This document shows positions 8,885 through 18,036 of a stretch of 64,000 nt of DNA, piece by piece. Numbering within the stretch: position 1 is the first letter of the stretch; the number at the start of each line of letters is the position of its first letter. The position numbers and the translations under genes are program-made. The notes under the pieces are model-generated. The model ran no database searches, had not been told where the DNA came from, and worked only from the letters and a program-made list of their open reading frames with translations. The DNA is taken from contig CACFYB010000001.1 of assembly GCA_902570425.1 (NCBI GenBank), positions 62,001 through 126,000 on the forward strand, written 5' to 3'. This DNA is from an uncultured Pelagibacteraceae bacterium. Lineage in GTDB: Bacteria; Pseudomonadota; Alphaproteobacteria; Pelagibacterales; Pelagibacteraceae.

Positions 8885-9912
8885 GGATTTGGATAAATTT
8901 TTTGTATTTCATTAATTTTATTAATTATTTCGTTAGTTAAATTTATATTTACACTTTCTATATTAGTTTTCAACTGCTCCATAGTAGTCGCTCCAATAAT
9001 AACAGATGTTACAAAAGGTTGAATTTCTAAAAATTTTAATGACATTTGTGCCAAATCTAAATTATGTTTCATCGCTATTTCATAGTATGCATCGATTGCC
9101 TTACCAGCGTTAGGTTTATTATATCTGGTCCAGAAATCTTTATGCAGAGCTATTCTTGATTTTTTTGGTAATTGATTATTTCTATATTTTCCAGAAAGAT
9201 ACCCACAAGCAAGTGGCGAATAGGCAAGCAATCCAGCTTGTTCTCTTACAGACATTTCTGCAAGACCAACTTCATAAGTTCTATTTAAAAGGTTATATGG
9301 ATTTTGGACCGAAAGCATTCTTGGTAGATTATTTTTTTTTGATATTTCGAGAAATTTAGATAGACCCCAAGGAGTTTCATTTGATAGTCCAATGTATCTT
9401 ATTTTTCCTTGCTCTATAAATTTTTTTAGGTTTTCTAAAATGTCTTCAAACTTAGTCCACTCATCATTATCGTTATGTTCATAGCCTAATTTACCAAAAA
9501 AATTTGTATTTCTTTCTGGCCAGTGAAGTTGATATAAATCAATGTAATCAGTTTTTAATCTTTTTAAACTTCCCTCTAAAGCTTCTGTAATATTCTTTTT
9601 ACCAAATTGGTTGCCACCACCTCTAACGTATTCTCTCATTGGTCCACAAACTTTGGAAGCAAGAATTACTTTGTCTCTTTTTTTTGTTTTTTCAAACCAA
9701 TTACCTATGATTTTTTCTGTGTTACCAAATGTTTCTTTTCTTGGAGGTATAGAATATATCTCGGCGGTATCCCAAAAGTTTACACCTTGATCTAAAGCAA
9801 AATCCATTTGTTCAAATCCTTCGGCTTGAGTATTTTGCTCACCCCAAGTCATTGTACCGAGACAAATTGTACTTACTTTAAGATCAGTATTTCCTAATTT
9901 TTTGTAATTCAT
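8875..9912 (-). CDS. Aldo/keto reductase (Tas-like)
   Basis: MNYKKLGNTDLKVSTICLGTMTWGEQN; YIDLYQLHWPERNTNFFGKLGY. Confidence 0.93.
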   Translation of the reverse strand: MNYKKLGNTDLKVSTICLGTMTWGEQNTQAEGFEQMDFALDQGVNFWDTAEIYSIPPRKETFGNTEKIIGNWFEKTKKRDKVILASKVCGPMREYVRGGGNQFGKKNITEALEGSLKRLKTDYIDLYQLHWPERNTNFFGKLGYEHNDNDEWTKFEDILENLKKFIEQGKIRYIGLSNETPWGLSKFLEISKKNNLPRMLSVQNPYNLLNRTYEVGLAEMSVREQAGLLAYSPLACGYLSGKYRNNQLPKKSRIALHKDFWTRYNKPNAGKAIDAYYEIAMKHNLDLAQMSLKFLEIQPFVTSVIIGATTMEQLKTNIESVNINLTNEIINKINEIQKIYPNPCP

Positions 9913-9993
9913 TCAGGTTTTTTGTATTAATTTTTTTTTAAATCTTTTAAGGCATCTTGAATAATTAGTAAAAGACTATATATTATTGTAATT

Positions 9994-10755
9994 ATGGAAT
10001 TTGACAAAAAAGGAATACTTGCAAGAGCTAAAGCTGCAGCCCAAGAAACTATAGTAACAGATGAAGGCTTAAGAGCCTATATGCTTAAAGTTTATAATTA
10101 TATGGCGACAGGTATTTTACTAACTGGAATAATTGCACTTTTAACATTTAAGATGTCAGTTGTAACTGATGCTTCAGGATCTATAGTGGGATTGACGCAA
10201 ATGGGTAATGCAATTTATTTATCAGGTTTAAAATGGTTAGTGATGTTAGCTCCACTTGGTATTGTTTTTTATATGAGTTTTGGAATTAATAAGATGAGTG
10301 CATCAAAAGCACAAACAACATTTTGGATTTTTGCCGCATTAATGGGATTATCTTTATCCTCAATATTATTAGTCTACACAGGTATGAGTGTAACGAGAGT
10401 ATTCTTCATTACATCCGCAACATTTGGTGCAATGAGTATATATGGATATACAACTAAAAGAGACCTTACAAAACTTGGATCTTTTTTAATGATGGGATTA
10501 ATTGGAATCATAATTGCCTCAATAGTCAATATTTTTATGAAATCTTCAATGATGTATTTTGTGATTTCAATTTTAGGAGTTTTAATATTCGTAGGCTTAA
10601 CTGCATATGACACTCAAAAAATTAAAAATATGTATACAGCTTCAGACTCTGGTGAATTGATGGGAAAAAAGGCTGTAATGGGTGCTTTAACTCTATATTT
10701 AGATTTTATTAATTTGTTTATTATGCTCTTAAGACTTTTTGGTCAAAGAAGATAA
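9994..10755 (+). CDS. Bax inhibitor-1/YccA family membrane protein
   Basis: Seven TM-like protein, LTAYDTQKIKNMY and C-terminal LYLDFINLFIMLLRLFG. Confidence 0.93.
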   Translation: MEFDKKGILARAKAAAQETIVTDEGLRAYMLKVYNYMATGILLTGIIALLTFKMSVVTDASGSIVGLTQMGNAIYLSGLKWLVMLAPLGIVFYMSFGINKMSASKAQTTFWIFAALMGLSLSSILLVYTGMSVTRVFFITSATFGAMSIYGYTTKRDLTKLGSFLMMGLIGIIIASIVNIFMKSSMMYFVISILGVLIFVGLTAYDTQKIKNMYTASDSGELMGKKAVMGALTLYLDFINLFIMLLRLFGQRR

Positions 10756-10757
10756 TT

Positions 10758-11105
10758 TTAATCTGTAAGTTTTTTCCAGTTTGTATTTTTAAGCAATAAG
10801 TTTAAATCGTTTGAATTTTTTAAAATTTTACCATTTGTATCAGTTATTAAATATTTAAGATTTTTATTCTTGGGTTTAAAATTTTTACAGATTTTATAAA
10901 GAGCGTTTTCTGCTGCATTTTTGAATACACTAAATCCCACCTGCCTACTTGATATACTTAAACCATAGTCTTTCCAGGATCCTTCAGAAACCATTTTAGC
11001 ATATAAGTCCAAGATTATTTTCAATTCATCTTTTTCAAAAAAATATTTTTCGTCAATATTTTTGTTGTTAACATTATTAATTACTAATCTTAAGTTATTA
11101 TTCAT
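10758..11105 (-). CDS. DUF2794 domain protein
   Basis: GSWKDYGLSISSRQVGFSVFKNAAENALYKICK. Confidence 0.8.
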   Translation of the reverse strand: MNNNLRLVINNVNNKNIDEKYFFEKDELKIILDLYAKMVSEGSWKDYGLSISSRQVGFSVFKNAAENALYKICKNFKPKNKNLKYLITDTNGKILKNSNDLNLLLKNTNWKKLTD

Positions 11106-11673
11106 CTGTTTTGTATTTATTAATTAACCCAATTTGAAATGCAGTAAAAATAAAAGTAATTGGCAATAAACCCCAAACTTTAAAATTTACCCAAAATTCT
11201 TCTGATTGAGTTCTCCATACTAATTCGTTTAAAATTGCCAGACCAAAAAAAAAATAAATCCATCTTTTATTTAAAATTTTCCACCCTTCATTTGACAATG
11301 AAACTGAATTACCCATTAATTTTTTTAGGACAGGCTCTTTGGTAAAAAAATTTCCAAATATTAATCCAAGACCAAACAAAATATTAATAATTGTTGGTTT
11401 AATATAAATAAAAACTGGATTATTAAAATAAATTGTAAGTCCACCAAATAGAGTTATTAATATTCCACTAATCAGTGGTACCTTGGGAATTTTTCTTTCT
11501 AAAATCCACATTATAAGTAGAGCTATTATTGTCGCAATTATAAATGGAGGGATTGCAACTCTTAAATCTTTACCACTATCGTAATAGTAGTAAAAAAAAA
11601 TTATTAGAGGTCCAAAATCTGTAAGAAATTTAATAAGAGATTTGTTCACTAAGGAGATATTAACATAAATCAA
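11098..11673 (-). CDS. Septation protein A / inner membrane protein YciB family
   Basis: KFLTDFGPLIIFFYYYY, GLIFGNFF, ILNELVWRTQSEEFWVNFKVWGLLPITFIFTAFQ. Confidence 0.9.
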   Translation of the reverse strand: MIYVNISLVNKSLIKFLTDFGPLIIFFYYYYDSGKDLRVAIPPFIIATIIALLIMWILERKIPKVPLISGILITLFGGLTIYFNNPVFIYIKPTIINILFGLGLIFGNFFTKEPVLKKLMGNSVSLSNEGWKILNKRWIYFFFGLAILNELVWRTQSEEFWVNFKVWGLLPITFIFTAFQIGLINKYKTDE

Positions 11674-11738
11674 AATTTAATAAAAACTTTATATTTTTTC
11701 CTATTGATTTTTTTTTTTAAATACCCATACTCAATCAT

Positions 11739-12059
11739 ATGGCAATCCAAAAAGCAAAATTTTCAATCGGAGATATAGTCAAGCATAAACATTTCGAATT
11801 TAGAGGAGTAATTTATGATGTTGACTTTGAATTCAATAATTCCGAGGAATGGTATCAATCTATTCCAAAAAATGTAAGACCAAGAAAAGATCAGCCTTTT
11901 TATCATTTACTTGCAGAAAATGATGAGATTACTTATGAAGCTTATGTATCTGAACAAAATTTACTTTTTGATGACTCTGATGAGCCGATTAAGCACCCTT
12001 TAATTGAAGAAATTTTTTCTGGGAAAAAAGGGTCAGCTTATTTCAAGCAATCTAATTAG
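11739..12059 (+). CDS. hspQ: Heat shock protein HspQ
   Basis: KFSIGDIVKHKHFEFRGVIYDVDFEF...QPFYHLLAENDE...YVSEQNL. Confidence 0.93.
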   Translation: MAIQKAKFSIGDIVKHKHFEFRGVIYDVDFEFNNSEEWYQSIPKNVRPRKDQPFYHLLAENDEITYEAYVSEQNLLFDDSDEPIKHPLIEEIFSGKKGSAYFKQSN

Positions 12060-12095
12060 TAAAAATCATTTTTTTACCATAATTGGCGCAAATAT

Positions 12096-12123
12096 TTGAC
12101 ATAACAAATTTCTATATTCTAAT
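12096..12123 (+). promoter_or_regulatory. Sigma70-like promoter
   Basis: TTGACA (12096-12101), 16-bp spacer, TCTAAT (12118-12123); predicted start near 12130. Confidence 0.6.
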
Positions 12124-12127
12124 TATT

Positions 12128-12186
12128 CTGATCAAGAGTGTATATTATTACCCTTCGTTATTATCTCCCTCTACATTCTTGATCAG
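12128..12186 (+). ncRNA. Candidate hairpin sRNA or ccm leader element
   Basis: 15-bp inverted repeat CTGATCAAGAGTGTA / TACATTCTTGATCAG (one G-U in RNA) around a 29-nt pyrimidine-rich loop, starting at the predicted transcription start. Confidence 0.5.
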
Positions 12187-12238
12187 TTAATTTTCCGCAT
12201 TAAATTTATAAATTTTTTATTTAATATATAATACTCAT

Positions 12239-12946
12239 ATGTTTAAATATTTAGAGCCAAATAAAATTTTTTCTATTACATCAAAAGCACCAAAGTATGT
12301 TTTCATAGTATTTATTGTTGTTCTGACTATTGGTTTATTAGAGTCGTTGGTATTATCACCGGAGGATTATAAACAAAGTCATTCAGTTAGAATTATGTAT
12401 GTTCATGTACCTGCTGCATGGATTACTCTTGGAATTTTTTCCACAATTACTTTGTTATCTATTATTGGATATATTTTTAAATTTAAAAATTTTTTTTTAA
12501 TTTCTAAAAGTCTCGCTCCATCGGGATTTATTTTTAATATTATTGCGTTAGTGACAGGTTCAATTTGGGGAAAACCTACTTGGGGAACTTGGTGGGCATG
12601 GGATGCTAGAATTACTTCCATGTTGATTCTATTAATGTTTTATGGATTGTATTTATTAGCTTGGCGAATCTATCAGGATCGAGAACAAGTATTTAAGATA
12701 ACTTCTATGATAACAATTTTAGGAATTATAAATGTTCCAATTATAAAGTACTCTGTTGATTGGTGGAATACACTTCATCAGCCTGCTTCAATTAATATTT
12801 TATCGAAATCATCAATTCATTCATCAATGCTTTTCCCTTTATTGATAATGACTGCGGCATTTGCTCTTTTTTCATTACTAATTTTTTTAATGAAATATAA
12901 TACAGAACTGATAAAGATAAAAAATAAAGGCTTAGATAGATTATGA
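12239..12946 (+). CDS. ccmC: Heme ABC transporter permease CcmC
   Basis: MYVHVPAAW, WGKPTWGTWWAWDARITSMLIL, VKWWNTLHQ-like segment. Confidence 0.96.
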   Translation: MFKYLEPNKIFSITSKAPKYVFIVFIVVLTIGLLESLVLSPEDYKQSHSVRIMYVHVPAAWITLGIFSTITLLSIIGYIFKFKNFFLISKSLAPSGFIFNIIALVTGSIWGKPTWGTWWAWDARITSMLILLMFYGLYLLAWRIYQDREQVFKITSMITILGIINVPIIKYSVDWWNTLHQPASINILSKSSIHSSMLFPLLIMTAAFALFSLLIFLMKYNTELIKIKNKGLDRL

Positions 12947-13170
12947 TTAATGAATTAATAAATATGAATGGATATGGAATTTACGTTTGGTCAGCGTTTA
13001 TATTTACTCTTTTAAATTTTATATTGTTATATGCTGTAATAAAGATCCAATACGCAAAAGAGAAAAAAAAGTTTATTACGAAGTTTGGATCTCTTACATC
13101 AGAAAAAGCTTCTTTTGCGAAATCACAAAGTATTAATAGAGAGATATTATCTAATATTTCTAACATTTAA
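12943..13170 (+). CDS. ccmD: Heme exporter protein CcmD
   Basis: Small one-TM protein [10 protein letters not shown] between ccmC and ccmE. Confidence 0.8.
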   Translation: MINELINMNGYGIYVWSAFIFTLLNFILLYAVIKIQYAKEKKKFITKFGSLTSEKASFAKSQSINREILSNISNI

Positions 13171-13181
13171 TCTTTAAAGTC

Positions 13182-13601
13182 ATGTATGGTCGAAAAGTTA
13201 AACTAAGATTTTTTTATATATTACTGATTTTAACTACTTTAGTTTTAACAATTTTTTTAATTTTAAAATCACTTGAACAGAATGTTATATATTTCCAATC
13301 TCCATCAGAAATTAAGAATATTTCAGAAATTGATAATAAAAAATTGAGAGTTGGTGGGATGGTAAAAAAAGACTCTATTTTAATTAATTCTGAGGAAATA
13401 AATTTCATTATTACTGATTTGAAGAATGAAATAAATGTTATTTATTCGGGAGTAGTCCCAAATCTATTTGAGGAAGGTAAAGGAGTTGTTGCTGAAGGAT
13501 ATTTAAAAGATAGAAATTTTTTTATGGCTATAAAGATTTTAGCTAAACATGATGAAAATTATATGCCCCCGGAAGTTAAGGCGGCATTAGAGGAGAAATA
13601 A
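13182..13601 (+). CDS. ccmE: Cytochrome c maturation protein CcmE
   Basis: [42 protein letters not shown] (heme-binding His). Confidence 0.95.
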   Translation: MYGRKVKLRFFYILLILTTLVLTIFLILKSLEQNVIYFQSPSEIKNISEIDNKKLRVGGMVKKDSILINSEEINFIITDLKNEINVIYSGVVPNLFEEGKGVVAEGYLKDRNFFMAIKILAKHDENYMPPEVKAALEEK

Positions 13602-13604
13602 GTT

Positions 13605-15479
13605 TTGGCAAGTTTGATTGGCTTTTATTCTTTGGTTTTTGGTATTTGTTCGTCTGTTGCAATAATTATTTTTTCTATTCAAAATTTTAGAAATCCTAAA
13701 AAATTAAATGAAAAAATTTTAATTTTAACTTTCTTACAATTTTTTTTAGTCACAATCAGTTTTTTAGGTCTAATAATTTCTTTTGTAAATTCAGATTTTA
13801 GTAATGAGACTGTTTTTAACCATTCTCATACAACAAAACCATTATTTTATAAAATTTCTGGATCTTGGGGAAATCATGAGGGAAGCTTATTACTTTGGCT
13901 ACTTGTGCTTACTTTATTTATTTTTTTATTCATTTTAAAGTCTGGAAAACAACCTACACAATATAGGATATTAACTTTATTATTTCAGGAAATAATTATT
14001 ATAGGTTTTTTTATTTTTTTATTAAAGACTTCAAGTCCATTTAATTACATATACCCAATTCCGGAGGAGGGTCTAGGTCTAAATCCAATTTTACAAGATC
14101 CATCCTTAGCAATTCATCCACCAATTCTTTATTTTGGATATGTTGGAACATCAATAATTTTTTCTTCTTCACTTTCTGCAATGGTTGTAAATTATATCTC
14201 AAAAGAGTGGGCCAAGCATATCAAAGTATGGGTTTTAATATCTTGGATTTTTTTAACCTTGGGAATTTTGCTAGGTTCTATTTGGGCATACTATGAATTA
14301 GGTTGGGGTGGTTTTTGGTTTTGGGATCCTGTTGAAAACGTATCTTTAATGCCTTGGTTTGCTTTAACAACATTAATTCATTGTATTTTAGTTTTAGAAA
14401 AAAGATTAGAATTAACTTCTTGGGTAATAATTTTATCTATCACAACTTTTACATTAAGTATGTCAGGTACTTTTCTAGTTAGATCAGGAATTTTAAATTC
14501 AGTACATACATTTGCAAATGATCCGGAAAGAGGCCTTTTTATTTTGATTTTTCTATTCACTTTAATTTTTTTATCACTTTTCGTTTTTTTCTTTTTTCAT
14601 AAAAAAGAGACTAATAATAAAAGTTCCTTTTTTTTAGTAAGTAAAGAAACATCAATAATATTAAATAATTGGTTCATGATGTATTTTCTTTCAGTTGTTT
14701 TGGTTGGAACAACTTACCCGATTTTTTTAGATGTAATTTCATCTGATAAAATATCAATAGGACCACCTTTTTATCATAAATTGATTATTCCTTTTTTAAT
14801 TCCATTTTTACTTGCAATGACCATTGGCCCTAGGCTGAAATGGATTAAATCTGATTTATCTGATAAATTCATCCTAATTATATTTTTTATAATTTCCTTA
14901 TTACTTTCATTATATATAGTTAAGACTCTTAAGATCGATTTTCTAATAAATTCTATTTTAATATCTTTCGTTTTTTATTTATTTTTCATTACTTTAAGAG
15001 ATTTTTTTAACAAAAAGTATAATAATCTATCACAGAACATTGCACATTTTGGTTTCAGTTTATTTTTGTTGAGTATTATATTTAATAATATTCTTTCAAG
15101 TGAAGTGATAACAAATTTGAAAGTAGGAGATACTTTTAAATCAGAAAAATTAAAGATTTATTTTGAAAATATCACTCAAAAAAATGAGAAAAACTTTGAG
15201 TCTTTTGTTGGAGAATTTGTTGTAGAAAATTCTCAAGGTGATGTTTTTATTATGAAACCAGAACTTAGAATTTATAATCAACCAAATATTGCGACTAGCG
15301 AAGCATATATTAGAACAAGTTTATTTTCTGATAAATTTATGACAATGAATTTAGTTCAAAATCAAGAATATTTTAATGTAAGATATCAAATTAAACCATT
15401 AATGATTTGGATTTGGATTTCAGTGTTGATGATCACGCTAGGTGGATTAATGAGTATAATTAAAAAAAATGAAAATTAG
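13605..15479 (+). CDS. ccmF: Heme lyase CcmF/NrfE family
   Basis: KISGSWGNHEGSLLLW, GWGGFWFWDPVENVSLMPW; TTG start. Confidence 0.96.
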   Translation: MASLIGFYSLVFGICSSVAIIIFSIQNFRNPKKLNEKILILTFLQFFLVTISFLGLIISFVNSDFSNETVFNHSHTTKPLFYKISGSWGNHEGSLLLWLLVLTLFIFLFILKSGKQPTQYRILTLLFQEIIIIGFFIFLLKTSSPFNYIYPIPEEGLGLNPILQDPSLAIHPPILYFGYVGTSIIFSSSLSAMVVNYISKEWAKHIKVWVLISWIFLTLGILLGSIWAYYELGWGGFWFWDPVENVSLMPWFALTTLIHCILVLEKRLELTSWVIILSITTFTLSMSGTFLVRSGILNSVHTFANDPERGLFILIFLFTLIFLSLFVFFFFHKKETNNKSSFFLVSKETSIILNNWFMMYFLSVVLVGTTYPIFLDVISSDKISIGPPFYHKLIIPFLIPFLLAMTIGPRLKWIKSDLSDKFILIIFFIISLLLSLYIVKTLKIDFLINSILISFVFYLFFITLRDFFNKKYNNLSQNIAHFGFSLFLLSIIFNNILSSEVITNLKVGDTFKSEKLKIYFENITQKNEKNFESFVGEFVVENSQGDVFIMKPELRIYNQPNIATSEAYIRTSLFSDKFMTMNLVQNQEYFNVRYQIKPLMIWIWISVLMITLGGLMSIIKKNEN

Positions 15480-15987
15480 AGTCATACCGATAATTACAAC
15501 TATATTTTTTATTATCATTTTTATTTTATTCTATAGAGGTCTAGAAAATTCAAATATTTATGTTCCTAAAACTAATATTAATAAACAAATTCCAACATTT
15601 AACGCAAAATTATATAATAGTTCTGAAGAGGTAAGCTCTAGTAAAATTTTCAAAGATAATCAATTTTATCTAATGAATATTTGGTCATCATGGTGTGTTC
15701 CATGTAGAGATGAACATGGCTTTTTAAAAGAATTATCAGATGAAAAAAATTTAAAATTAATTGGTTTAAATTATAAAGATAATAAAGAAAGTGCCAACAA
15801 ATTTCTAAATGAGTTAGGTAATCCATACGATATTATTTTTTCAGATCCAAAAGGAATTATAGCTATTGATTGGGGTGCATATGGTGTACCCGAAACATAT
15901 TTGATAAAAAACAAAATGATTATAAAAAAAACTATTGGACCATTGGACAAAAATTCAATTATGGAAATTAAAGAAATTATTAAATGA
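15469..15987 (+). CDS. ccmG: Thiol:disulfide interchange protein CcmG/DsbE
   Basis: NIWSSWCVPCRDEH thioredoxin-like motif, GVPETYLI. Confidence 0.93.
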   Translation: MKIRVIPIITTIFFIIIFILFYRGLENSNIYVPKTNINKQIPTFNAKLYNSSEEVSSSKIFKDNQFYLMNIWSSWCVPCRDEHGFLKELSDEKNLKLIGLNYKDNKESANKFLNELGNPYDIIFSDPKGIIAIDWGAYGVPETYLIKNKMIIKKTIGPLDKNSIMEIKEIIK

Positions 15988-16349
15988 AAATTTTTAAACT
16001 TTTGACGCTGTTTTTATTTCTATTTAGTTTTTGTTCAAGTTATGCTGAACAAGAAAAATTAGAACAAAAAATCACAAAAAATTTAAGATGTTTAGTATGT
16101 CAAGGACAATCTGTACATGACTCAGATACTGAATTTGCTAATAGTGTAAAATTATTAGTGAAAAAAAAATTAAATGAGGGCTTAACGGAAAAAAAGATCT
16201 ATGATTATCTCAAAGATAAATATGGTGAATGGATATTATTTGATCCTAAATTTAATAAAAAAACCTATTTTCTTTGGTTATTGCCTATTTTATTATTTGT
16301 AATTGGTGGATTGTTAATATTTAAGTTATTTATTATTAGAAAAAACTAA
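15984..16349 (+). CDS. ccmH: Cytochrome c maturation protein CcmH/CycL
   Basis: LRCLVCQGQSVHDSDTEFA motif, C-terminal TM. Confidence 0.95.
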   Translation: MKIFKLLTLFLFLFSFCSSYAEQEKLEQKITKNLRCLVCQGQSVHDSDTEFANSVKLLVKKKLNEGLTEKKIYDYLKDKYGEWILFDPKFNKKTYFLWLLPILLFVIGGLLIFKLFIIRKN

Positions 16350-16362
16350 GTATATTTCAAAT

Positions 16363-16875
16363 ATGAAATATTTAAGACAAGGTTTAATTATTATATTATT
16401 GTTTTTTAGCTTTTCCGTATTTGCTGATGAAGTAAATCGTGATGATAAAAATACTGAGTTTAATATTTATACAGGTATGTTTGATTTCAGTGATGATGGT
16501 AAAAGATCTACACTAATTGGTCTTCAACATCAAAATGAGGAATTAAATAGAAACACTTTTTTAGGCAAGCTTTCTCCAATAACAGGAGCCATGATAACTG
16601 CAGATAATGCATCATATTTTTATACTGGTGTCCAAGCACAATATAAACTCGGAGTTTTAAATCTGACACCAAGTTTTGCGCCCGGATATTATAACAAAGG
16701 TAATGGTAAAGATTTAGGTCATGCATTAGAATTCAAAAGTGAAATACAACTATCTTTAGAACTACCAATGGAAAGTCAATTCGGATTGTCTTATAATCAT
16801 TTATCTAACGCTAGTTTAGGAGACAAAAATCCTGGGGCAAATAGTTATATGTTTAATTTTCTTAAAAAATTTTAA
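16363..16875 (+). CDS. Acyloxyacyl hydrolase (PagL-like lipid A deacylase)
   Basis: Signal peptide, short beta-barrel pattern, NHLSNASLGDKNPGANSY. Confidence 0.75.
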   Translation: MKYLRQGLIIILLFFSFSVFADEVNRDDKNTEFNIYTGMFDFSDDGKRSTLIGLQHQNEELNRNTFLGKLSPITGAMITADNASYFYTGVQAQYKLGVLNLTPSFAPGYYNKGNGKDLGHALEFKSEIQLSLELPMESQFGLSYNHLSNASLGDKNPGANSYMFNFLKKF

Positions 16876-16884
16876 GATTTACTT

Positions 16885-18036
16885 ATGAGATTAAAAGATT
16901 GTCACAATTTTAGTGATTTTAGAAAACTTGCGAAGAAAAAATTACCATCACCAATTTTTCATTACATTGATGGAGCAGCAGATGATGAAATAACATATGC
17001 GAGAAATACAAGTGCTTTTGACGATGTAGATTTAGTTCCAAACGTTTTAAGAGGGGTAGAAAATGTCGATTTATCTACTACCATTTTTGGTAAGAAATTA
17101 GATTTACCTTTTTATCTTTCTCCCACAGCACTTCAAAGACTTTTTCATTACGATGGCGAGAGGGCTGTTGGAAAAGCAGCTAAAAAGTTTAACACAATGT
17201 TTGGTGTTTCTGCCTTAGCAACAGTCAGTGTTGAAGAAATTTCGTCAATGATCGATACACCTAAAATGTTTCAATTCTATTTTCACAAAGATAGAGGTCT
17301 TAATGACTCTTGCTTAGAAAGAGCTAAAGCGGCTAAATTTGATGTAATGGCTTTAACCGTTGATACTATCACGGGAGGAAATCGTGAAAGAGACTTGAGA
17401 ACTGGCTTTACATCTCCGCCAAAGTTAACCTTGTCTAGTTTATTTAGTTTTGCAACGAAACCAATGTGGGGAATAAATTATTTAACAAAAGGTAAATTTG
17501 AATTACCGCATCTTCAAGATTTTGTAAAAGAAGGTACAAGTACCAATTCTTCCATAGGAAATTATTTTTCTACTATGTTAGACCAGTCAATGAATTGGAA
17601 AGATGCTGAAAAACTCTGTTCTCAATGGGGAGGTCATTTTGCGCTAAAAGGTGTAATGAGTGTTGAAGATGCAAAAAAAGCAGTAGACATAGGATGTACT
17701 GGTATTATGGTCTCAAATCATGGTGGACGTCAACTAGATGGATCAAGATCACCTTTTGATCAGCTTGCAGAAATAGTGGATGCTGTTGGAGATAAACTTG
17801 ATATTATATGTGAGGGTGGAATTCATAGAGGAACTCACATGCTTAAAGCATTATCTCTAGGAGCAAAAGCATGTTCAGGTGGAAGACTTTACCTCTATGC
17901 ATTAGCGGCCGCAGGTCAACCAGGTGTTGAGAGAGCTCTTGAATTATACAAATCCGAATTAGTAAGAGATATGAAATTAATGGGTTGTACAAAAATATCA
18001 GATCTAAATAGAAATAATTTAAGATTTAGACGATAG
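16885..18036 (+). CDS. FMN-dependent alpha-hydroxy-acid oxidase/dehydrogenase (LldD family), copy 1
   Basis: FHYIDGAADDEIT, SPTALQRLFH, VSNHGGRQLDG. Confidence 0.94.
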   Translation: MRLKDCHNFSDFRKLAKKKLPSPIFHYIDGAADDEITYARNTSAFDDVDLVPNVLRGVENVDLSTTIFGKKLDLPFYLSPTALQRLFHYDGERAVGKAAKKFNTMFGVSALATVSVEEISSMIDTPKMFQFYFHKDRGLNDSCLERAKAAKFDVMALTVDTITGGNRERDLRTGFTSPPKLTLSSLFSFATKPMWGINYLTKGKFELPHLQDFVKEGTSTNSSIGNYFSTMLDQSMNWKDAEKLCSQWGGHFALKGVMSVEDAKKAVDIGCTGIMVSNHGGRQLDGSRSPFDQLAEIVDAVGDKLDIICEGGIHRGTHMLKALSLGAKACSGGRLYLYALAAAGQPGVERALELYKSELVRDMKLMGCTKISDLNRNNLRFRR

